A stretch of DNA of 32,500 bases from positions 20,773,725 through 20,806,224 of the forward strand of contig NC_135557.1 of NCBI RefSeq assembly GCF_964340395.1, read 5' to 3'. This DNA is from Glandiceps talaboti. Lineage: Eukaryota; Hemichordata; Enteropneusta; Spengelidae. Numbering within the stretch: position 1 is the first letter of the stretch; the number at the start of each line of letters is the position of its first letter. The notes beneath the pieces are model-generated. The model worked only from the letters and a program-made list of their open reading frames with translations. It did no database searches and was not told the DNA's origin. Of the stretch, positions 8,075-32,500 are shown one piece after another. Position numbers and translations under genes: made by a program.

Positions 8075-10290
8075 AAAAGTGGGTACTTGATACGCTATTA
8101 GTATTTGTATTAAATATTCTATATATCGATGATTGTGTTTAAGAATATAATAATTGCTATCATAATTAATAATCTCAGGATCAGATATACAAAAGGAATG
8201 CGTCTATACACATCTCTCGGCAAAAACTAAACATACATCTACTTTTCTTTATGAAATCCGATAGATTTCTTTTGATGTACGCCTGTGTTTATCCAAAGGC
8301 GTTCGGTAAATTTCTAAAATGTCTACGTTTTTTTTAGACGTATCTTGCAGTTTAAAAGGTGAATAACTCACAATTCACCCATATTGACAATATAAACTAA
8401 ACTTGAAGCAATACAAAATGTCAACTCATTTGGACAAAGACAAATTTCGATTTTGAATCACTCTAAACATGTATTACTATGATAATTGACTAGATCTATA
8501 AGCTATCTGTTGCAGAAACTTATCCTAGTACAAATGATTTGACATTTAGTTTATTGTCAATATGGATGTTTTGTGGAACAGATTGGAAAGGAACGCCTTT
8601 AGATAAACAATTCGGTGTCAGGAACGTATTAGCAACATCACAACAAACCAAAAGCTGTCACATTGCTAATTAATTAATTAAGATAAATATATATTTTTGA
8701 AAACTCATGCTACACCATATGCCACGTCTTAGATGTTTCTATATGCGATACTTTGTACAGGTGGAATTCTGGATAAGATATACTATAAACATGGTTTTAA
8801 TTCATAATTTGTATGCAAGGCCAATGGGTTAATTTATATACACATTTAAAGTATGATACCAGCCTGTTGAATTCAAAGCTGGTCAGAATTAAGTAAGGTA
8901 TTACATCTAATGTAATGACTTGTGATATTAATACTTGCTATGGTCAACACAATATTAACATCTTCAAATGGAAATTCATCTGTGTTTGTATAAACCATAG
9001 TATTGTTTTTGGAACAAAAGTTAAATTCAATACAATAATGTTAACATTCAAAGATATGGCAAACCATTGTGAAGATGACAAGCATACTAATCATAATCCT
9101 TACTAATAGCATTCATAGCATACAGTTATAGTATATAGTAGTCTTAACACACAAAGGCTTTCACACACAAGTTGCCAATGAATTAAATTAAATTTGTATT
9201 AAATTTGTCATTTTTGTTGAAAGACAGCAAATTGACTACGTATTGGCACGGTTCTTATCAAACCTCGTAATATATTGATGGCTTACATTTATCGTATGCC
9301 TTCATACAATTACATAAAGGTGACACAGCCTGTAACCAAAACCCCGTTTTATGTTTATCCTCTGTACACTTCGTACACACCTAATACTCGTGAAGTTATT
9401 ACATCTGTGTTGGCATCAATGGAGCTAATTAATAGATGCTGTTCTCTTCATTAGGTATAGCGAGTATTGCTGACCGACATTTTACTGTATGGCTTTTGGT
9501 GAAATATTTCATTACAAATTTGTATGCGCCATAAAGTAATTGTTATATCATAATTTGAATGCCAGACAACGGCCCTAACGGTTCCTCTATATTTATGGTT
9601 GGTATAATGCAAAGATATGGCCACTATGAAAGACAAATAAAAACCAAGAACCGTTAAGTTACGGTCTGTGACCGAATTGCTACTACCTTACTGCGAATAC
9701 AGCAGAAGAAAATACGACGAAAGTCAGATCGGATACAGTTGTTGCTTGTGTCAATCTGTCGCAGACAAAATACTATTGTTACAATGCCTGTCACTTGCTG
9801 AGGGTGATTTACTAAACACGTACTACATGAAAGACAGCGCACGCCCTAGACAGATCTTTTTAGAGACAAAACAAAAACAGGTATCATATCATCATGATTA
9901 TACACTTCGTGCGGATTATACTGTGCAAACACATGCAACAATTATAAGATAATGTTTAATCCGTTCGTCAAGAGACAGACGCAATCAACAATTGCATCCG
10001 TACTACGTCAGTTCCTGTACAGTTTACATTCTTCTACTGTAAGTATATGTGGCAAAATTGAACTCTTAATTTGATATTCATACATAGTAATGCTTTCTAA
10101 AATGTTTTCAATATTTTGATAATATCCGGCACAGCTTGTCATCATAAACAATGGGTCACTAATATAACTATTATACTTGTTTCCCATTGTTACTTTGATC
10201 TTTTTATAACAAATTTAAACCCTAATAATTAGTTTTCTTTTACCGCATTTACTCTCTCTCATTGAACCTGCATAGCCAGAGATTTTTAAT
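8075..10290. other. Intergenic, no gene recognised
   Basis: About 2.2 kb of AT-rich sequence upstream of the lectin promoter. Open frames here (for example 9668-9952, plus) show no recognisable domain and no splice partners. No tRNA, rRNA or clear transposon found. Confidence 0.4.
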
Positions 10291-10374
10291 TTCATTCATT
10301 CATTCATTCATTCATTCATTCATTCATTCATTCATTCATTCATTCATTCATTCATTCATTCATTCATTCATTCA
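10291..10374. repeat. (TTCA)21 at the 3' end of the LINE
   Basis: Perfect tetranucleotide run. On the LINE's strand it follows a short A run and reads (TGAA)n, as a short-repeat tail of a CR1/L2-like element would. Confidence 0.95.
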
Positions 10375-13077
10375 TTTTTTTTTAATCAGGATAATAATAT
10401 ATACTTTATTATCCAATACAATGGAAATTTGCCTTCGGCACCAGGCTACAATGACAATAATGGCAAAAACAACTTACAGAAACAGCAGAGTAAAAAGACG
10501 GAACACACACAAATTGAATATAAACTGTCCAAGACTGACTAAAAGTCTCGACTGACAGGTGTTGGAGCCCTGCTCCTTGTCAGTGATTTCGGCATATTTG
10601 CGTTTAAAACAGCGACAGCAGATGGGACAAACGACTTCTTAAATATATTTTTCTTTGCCCTAGGCACCAGCAACCGGCGACCTGAAGGCAGATACTGAAA
10701 TCTGTCATATAATGGGTGGGATGGGTCTTTTAGAATTGACAGACCTTTCCTACGGAGAGCCTGTTTGTAGAGATCTCCAAGCTCAGTGAACCTTACCCCG
10801 ACAAGTCTGCTACACATATTCACAATTCTCGAAAGTCTTGTCTTATCGCTAACGGAAAGGTGACCAAACCAAGAGACAATATTAAATGTCAAAACACTCT
10901 CAATACAGCAGCGATAAACAGAAACTAGAATATGTGTGCTAACATCGAAGCTCTTGAGTTTCCTCAAAAGAAAAAGGCGTTGATGAGCCTTTTTGTATAT
11001 ACTATCGGTGTTTATCCTGAAATTGAGGTCCTGATCTAAGTGAGAACCCAAATACTTGAACGATGACACTATTTCCACATTTTGACCGTCAATATTAATG
11101 GGTACAATTGTATCTGACTTTCTACGATTATCAAGAACTAATTCTTTTGTCTTTGCAATATTCAACGTAAGAAAATTATCTTTGAACCAAGAGCAAAGAT
11201 GACCTATTTCAAGGAAGTAGTTTGACAAGGAATCTTCATCTTTCAGTCTCGCAACTAACGCCATGTCATCGGCAAATTTGATTAAAGTTAACAATGTATT
11301 CGAAATACTGACTTCGTTTGTGTAAATTGAAAACAGCATGGGTGACAGGACACATCCCTGTGGAGCACCCGTATTTAACGTTAGTTCACTAGACATATGC
11401 CCGTTTACAAGGACACGCTCTGGTCGATCGCTTAGAAACTGCCTAATCCAAAGCACGATTGTATGATTGACCTGTAAGTGTATTAGCCTTTTAATCAACA
11501 GATGGGGTTGGATTGTGTTAAAGGCAGAAGAAAAATCCATGAATAGAATTCGAGTGTAGTTTGAGGCGTCATCGAGATGACTGGCAATTAGATTTATAAG
11601 AGTCACACTAGCATCCTCTACCCCTCTTTTGGGATTGTAAGCAAATTGTAAAGGGTCCAAGCGATCGGCCACAGACGTTTTTAGCTGATTACTAACTAGC
11701 CTTTCCATACATTTGGCAAGGATTGATGTCAGTGAAACTGGTCTGTAATCATTCAATTGATTCGGATTTGGTTTTTTAGGGACAGGGATTATGTTAGATA
11801 TTTTCCATAATCTGGGTACGAAACAAGTGTTTAAAAGTAGTTGAAATAGACGGGTTAACACTCCACTCAACTGCAAAGCACATGTTTTTACCCTTCAGGC
11901 CATCTGGGCCAGAGGCTTTGGAAGGATCAAGTTTTAAAAAGCAAGAAGCAACTTCTCTCTCTTCGATAGTGACTGGCGATGGAGTAAGAGATTGAGAAAT
12001 AGTATCACATTCACTCCTAAAATCATGTATATCAAATCTGGCATAAAATTGATTCAATTCATTTGCAAAACCTAGGGGGTCATCAGTACTTATTCCCTTC
12101 GTCTTCTGATTCTTACCCATAATCGTATTAAGGCCTTTCCAGGCATCTTTTGCTTTACCTTTACTGAGATTGTCTTCAACCTTATTCTTGTAATCAATTT
12201 TAGCTTGCTTAACCATACTTCTAAACACTTTACGTTGTTCTCTGACCTTAATCGTATCACTCTGTTTAAACGCTTTCCTAATTTCTGCCAATTGACTACG
12301 CAGATCTTTACGTACCCATGGTTTGGTATTTGCAAACACCTGTATAGTTTTTGTTCCAATGAAAGAATCTTCGCAAAATTTAATGTATGAAATTATGGTA
12401 TCACTTAGTTCTTCTTTATCTGAGCAACTGTCGAAAAACATTGACCAGTCCGTACACTCAAAACATGCTTGCAATATTTCTACACTATCAGATGTCCAAT
12501 GTTTTATAACCTTTGTCTTTGGTCTTGAAGTCTTCAATTTCTGCCTGTATTTTGGAAGAAGATGGATGACGTCATGATCAGACCGACCAAGTGGGTGCGC
12601 ACTTCTGACAGAAAAGGCATCACTGATGTTACCGTAGCACTTGTCCAGGGTGTGATTCAGACGTGTTGAACATGTTACATATTGCTGCAAATTAGGCAGT
12701 TGACTACTGATGTCACACATGTTAAAGTCGCCGAGAATGAAGACGGGTTGGTCGACTGATCGATTAACAGCTGCATTATAACTCTGCGCTATGCGCTCGG
12801 CTGCTGCTGTATTGTCTGGACCAGGTACATACACAAGTATTACCGTCACCTGTCCGAATTCCCGGGGCAAATAGTAGGGTCTGAATGAAACTGTTAGGAT
12901 TTCAAGATCTTTTGTACTCACAGTTTCGCGAATAGTGTAGTTGTTTGACCAGTTGTCATTAACAAAAATACAAAGTCCTCCACCTATGCTTTTTCCAGTT
13001 TTTTCCTTGTCTCTATCATGGCGAATACAAGTAAACCCCTCAAGATCTATGTCAGGTGAATCTTCTTTTAACCATGT
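10375..13077 (-). mobile_element. LINE retrotransposon (CR1/L2/jockey superclade), 5'-truncated
   Basis: The element reads on the minus strand from the (TTCA)n at 13078 to the (TTCA)n at 10374. It carries most of an apurinic-like endonuclease and a complete reverse transcriptase, then a 3' UTR of about 160 bp ending in A9. The ORF begins abruptly within the endonuclease at NETWLKED, so the N-terminal part of the endonuclease and any ORF1 are missing. The body abuts the same microsatellite type on both sides. Confidence 0.9.
10539..13077 (-). pseudogene. LINE endonuclease-reverse transcriptase, one frameshift
   Basis: The upstream frame (13077 to about 11885) has endonuclease motifs ETWL, VFILGDFN and GRSDHDVI, then a linker and SGPDGL at the start of the RT. 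The downstream frame (about 11885 to 10539) has YRPVSLTS, FMDFSSAFN (motif A), GAPQGCVLSPML (motif B), KFADDMALV (motif C, catalytic DD) and FKYLGS. The frames meet at a T5 run (11885-11889 on plus), where one extra base explains the break. No other disruption is seen, so the copy is young, or the indel is a sequencing error. It lacks its 5' end and so is unlikely to be autonomous. Confidence 0.9.
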
Positions 13078-13139
13078 TTCATTCATTCATTCATTCATTC
13101 ATTCATTCATTCATTCATTCATTCATTCATTCATTCATT
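13078..13139. repeat. (TTCA)15 at the 5' end of the LINE
   Basis: Perfect tetranucleotide run directly touching the truncated LINE ORF. Same motif and orientation as the tail at 10291-10374. Confidence 0.95.
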
Positions 13140-13840
13140 GCCAATTTAAAGTAAATGAGAATTACATAATGACAGGAAATAAATAAACATATTGGCAATT
13201 TGGAGTTAAAAAAATAACTTTTCGCTAATCAAGTTTGGCTCCACCTCAGAGTTCACATGCATCAACAGCGATAGAGCTATACAGAACTATAGAAATCAAT
13301 GGCCTAAGATCATATTTACCTGCATCAGTTGCAACTATAGGACAAATGTCAATCAAATGACCCATTATGTATACAAACCCTTGACAAACCATAACTTCAT
13401 TACTTACCAACTAGTAATACTTTGTAAGAAGGCAACGTTAATTATCAACACATGGTTATAAGATAAATGTCTACCCCAAAAATAAAACGCATAGTTTTCG
13501 AATTAATCAACTGAAGCAGTTATATTTTTTAATACCATTTAACATTTTGGATAATTGCATGCATCGGTTGGAGATAGCATACATATTTCAAATACCCTAG
13601 AGTAAAGTTATTTCCTGATCTAATAGTGCTGACGTGGTTGGAATTCAATTACCCAATTATAGATATAGCTAAACAGTTGTTACCGAAGCGAATGTACACC
13701 CATTACAGCTGGTAATCAAAAACAATAGATTGTTAATTACAGGGTTGTTTTTTTGGGCTCAATTTACTAACATTGAAGTAAGAGCTAATTATGTGTTATA
13801 TATAGCAATGAAATGATGAATAACAAAGATAAATTAGTAA
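13140..13840. other. Intergenic, nothing recognised
   Basis: AT-rich sequence without coding signal or recognised repeat between the LINE and the minisatellite. Confidence 0.4.
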
Positions 13841-14242
13841 CAGCTGAGAGGAGTGACGTATGAAATGCAAAGAGAGATTATCGACTGAGATCGGAGAACG
13901 GAAGTGTGGTGTTTAATGCAAATAGAGATTAGCAGCTGAGGTTAATGAACGGAAGTGACGTATGTATGACACGAAAATGAAGATTATCAGCTGATGTCGA
14001 TAAAGGGAAGTGACGTATGACTCGCAAATAGAGATTATTTAACTGTGATCGAAGAACGGAAGTGAAGTGTTTAATACAAATACAGATTACCAGTTAATTC
14101 GATACAAGGAAGTGACGTATGGTATGCAAAGAGATTATCAACTGAGATCGAAGAACGGAAGTGACGTATGACACGTAAATAGAGATTAGCAACTGAGATT
14201 GATGAAAGGAATCGAAGTGTTCAATGCAAACAGAGATTACCA
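13841..14242. repeat. ~50-bp minisatellite, about eight diverged units
   Basis: Units share AGAGATTA, CAGCTGA, GAACGGAAGTGACGTATGA and ATGCAAA, with spacing of about 50-55 bp (for example near 13873, 13924, 14031, 14131, 14181 and 14233). The array resumes after the LINE at 15374. Confidence 0.85.
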
Positions 14243-15373
14243 GATGATAGTGAAATTTATGTAACATGTAACACCCCCAGTGACATAGTAGTATCTCTTG
14301 AGTCATGTGTGAAAGAAATTCGTTCGTGGATGAAATGTAATTTGCTAGCACTGAATGATGATAAGACTAAGGTCGTCCAATTTTCGTCACGTTTGAAATC
14401 AAATGCTATAGAACTAGCCAGTCTGCGAGTTGGTGACCTCAATATCACTCCATCTGTTTCCGTTCGGAATTTGGGTGTTACTCTAAGTAGCGATGGTTTT
14501 ATGTCCAACCATATCAGTCAGATATGTAGGAATGGCTTTTTCGCGCTATCTAGAATTGGCAAGATTCGTAGATTATTAGATAAGGCAACAACAGAAAAAT
14601 TAATCCATGCATTCGTAACATCTAGGCTAGACTACTGTAACAGTCTCCTGCATGGTATCTCGAAAGACCAGCTTGCTCGCATTCAATCCATCCAAAATGC
14701 AGCCGCTCGCCTTGTCAGTCGCACTCGCAAATTTGATCACATTACCCCCATCCTAGTTGATTTACATTGGCTGCCAATTGATGCACGGATCAAATTCAAA
14801 GTCTTGTTACTTACGTATAAAATTGTACACGGAATCGCACCATTGTATCTGAAAGATTTAATTGAGTTGTATGTCCCAGCTAGAGATCTTCGATCATTGA
14901 ATACATTACGCTTAGTACCACCAAGAGGCAAATTCAATAGAATGTATGGCCAAAGAGCTTTTTCTGTCTGCGCTCCTGCTTTGTGGAACCTTTTGCCCCT
15001 AGAAATTCGCACCGCCGAAACGGTTGATTGTTTCAAACGCCGTTTGAAGACGCATCTTTTTGTGCAATATTTCTGTTAAACTCATATTTTGCAGGTACAT
15101 TCATGATATTTTCCCAAGGCTTTTAATATTCGACCTCATTCGTAATTGGACATGAATTTCTGTTTTAATTTTTTTTGCTCTTAGACTATTTTTGATATGT
15201 TCTTACCTCGATCTCTTTTTTATCAGTATTGACTGCATTTTAATTCCCTTTGTTTCATGAACATTAATTATGTTTTTTTTTGTTTTTTTACTTTGTTGTG
15301 TACAATGCACTGAGACGTATGTGTAGTGCGTTCTTTAAGAATTAAATAATAATAAATAATAATAATAATAATA
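14243..15373 (+). mobile_element. CR1/L2-like LINE 3' fragment
   Basis: The reading frame opens at GATGATAGT (DDSEIYV), the catalytic DD of RT motif C, and runs to the TAA at 15077-15079. Motifs include EIRSWM, LNDDKTKVV, LGVTL, SRLDYCNSLL, IQNAAARLV, LHWLPIDARIKFKVLLL, YGQRAFSVCAPALWN and FKRRLKTHLF, the typical CR1/L2 C-terminus. A 3' UTR follows and ends with (AAT)n at 15343-15373. The copy is 5'-truncated in the RT but its frame is intact. It lies inside the ~50-bp minisatellite. Confidence 0.9.
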
Positions 15374-15450
15374 ATTACCAGCTGAATTCGATGAACGGAA
15401 GTGACAAATGAAAAGTAAATCGAGATCATCAGCTGATGAACAGAAGTGAT
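15374..15450. repeat. Minisatellite remainder after the LINE insertion
   Basis: ATTACCAGCTGAATTCGATG and GAACGGAAGTGAC, then a shorter unit with ATCATCAGCTGATGAACAG, continue the array at 13841-14242. ATTACCAG occurs on both sides of the LINE (14236-14243 and 15374-15381). Confidence 0.8.
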
Positions 15451-15519
15451 AATAGATTTCCTAATACTAAAATTTATGAAAATAGGACGCAGCAACTTTG
15501 TCTTTTTGAAAAGACCAAG

Positions 15520-15628
<109 letters not shown>

Positions 15629-15690
15629 AAGCTTGTTAAAGGCGATTTCATATGATAAGATGTTTAGGCGAATTATATATATATATATAT

Positions 15691-16629
15691 TCCCTAATCC
15701 ATATCAATAAATACAAATTATTACAATACATTATATACTTTAAATGCAGTGTGTGTAGTAATTTGGTCACAACCATTTAGAAATAGGGTTGTTAACCTAC
15801 GCGGTGATGCATGATTTTATATTAGCTAAATAATTACAAAACGAACAGTATGCTGGGATGTGTTTGGGGTGGGGGTTGATATTAAATATCTGTACAACAT
15901 ATAAACTCATCCGAAGAAATAACAAATCTCATCGTCTTTGAGGAGTTCTTTACTTCAAACGCAATAATCTGTACATTTAAATGCAATACTAGTTACACAC
16001 CATCTACTGCATACCTGAAAAGTAGCCCCTTCAAAACAACCTTGTCTACCTAACCATCAGTGGTTAAGTCCAATATTTCACGTCCGTTATTTTACAAAAT
16101 AAATTAGACTTATCATATTCACTGTCGTTCACATCCCTGGGTAAAGCCGTTTTGACCAGAAGTAGAGACGTGGTGACTCTCCATAAAAGGTAATTAGCTA
16201 CGTTATAACATCTTAACTATAGGCAATTTCTTCTCCAAGCGTAATATGTTCAGTATGTTATTTGACTTTTAAGAGTTTTTAAGCTTATCTTTTTGAAATA
16301 CATGCTTGGATATAGTATTGTGCAATATTTTTTATTTACGCTTTATATATATTGTAACGTGCTAAACTCTTTTGGCTTATTTACCAGGCCTATAAATTCA
16401 AAATTGTATCGTATTAGATATTGATACTTCGAAAAAGAAAATGAACTTTATTTTCAACTGATTATCATCATAGTGTAGTGGGTCCTTACATAGATTACTA
16501 GTATTACAATCAAATTTGCCATTTCTTTTTACGACGATATAAGTAGCAGCATTAACTTACAAACTGAATGTAGAGCTAACTGTATATTTGCATTTGTACT
16601 CAACAGGGGGAGTTGAAAAGTCGACGGCT
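15691..16629. other. Upstream region of the MACPF gene
   Basis: About 0.9 kb of AT-rich sequence. No convincing TATA box at a suitable distance from the ATG. A tract ending TTGTACTCAACAG just before 16612 could be the acceptor of a 5' UTR intron, so a non-coding first exon may lie further upstream. Confidence 0.35.

Positions 16630-32500
<15,871 letters not shown>

Noticed and set aside
9668-9952. 94-residue open frame with several Cys
   Set aside because: No recognisable domain, no splice partners and no paralogue in the window; length is compatible with chance.
13841-14242. CRISPR-like array of ~50-bp spaced repeats
   Set aside because: Units are diverged head-to-tail copies over their whole length without unique spacers, and the genome is eukaryotic.

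Overview
The window is animal genomic DNA. It has spliced genes with GT-AG introns in consistent phase, LINE, SINE and MITE insertions, and very many microsatellites. The gene content (a type II membrane C-type lectin, and a secreted MACPF protein with Cys-rich and sushi modules) suggests the innate-immune gene set of a marine invertebrate. I cannot name the phylum from sequence alone.

Layout. (1) 1-8075, minus strand: two tandem paralogues of a type II transmembrane C-type lectin. The gene at 3471-7964 can be read completely in four exons: cytosolic tail plus TM, Ser/Thr stalk with 14-residue repeats, and two CTLD exons. A second first exon with its TATA box lies at 1170-1275, and the rest of that gene runs off the left edge. 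About 840 bp (promoter, exon 1, part of intron 1) is duplicated (546-1383 and 7237-8074). A tRNA-derived SINE (about 1384-1763) sits just upstream of the left copy's promoter, and a decayed LINE 3' end lies at 2360-2775. (2) 8075-16600: an intergenic region without a recognisable host gene. It holds a nearly intact, 5'-truncated LINE (10375-13077, minus) flanked on both sides by (TTCA)n, and a second CR1/L2-like LINE 3' fragment (14243-15373, plus) inserted in a ~50-bp minisatellite. (3) 16630 to the right edge, plus strand: one large gene with 18 complete exons and the start of a 19th. It encodes at least 1041 residues: signal peptide, acidic region with Asp24, MACPF/perforin domain, a region that may include a farnesoic-acid-methyltransferase-like beta-sandwich, Cys-rich repeats, and a sushi domain that is completed by the exon starting at 32495.

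The most unusual item is a perfect 151-bp palindrome (26852-27002) in intron 12 of the MACPF gene. Each arm carries a sequence that folds as a type I hammerhead ribozyme core, so two cores sit head to head on opposite strands, bordered by (TA)n tracts. Such cores are known from Penelope-like elements and animal retrozymes. Other notable points: a minisatellite that repeats the 5' splice site of MACPF exon 15; a 50-bp tandem quadruplication of the lectin's last codons and stop; a 204-bp TTAA-flanked MITE in intron 18; and complementary microsatellites in different introns of the same transcript.
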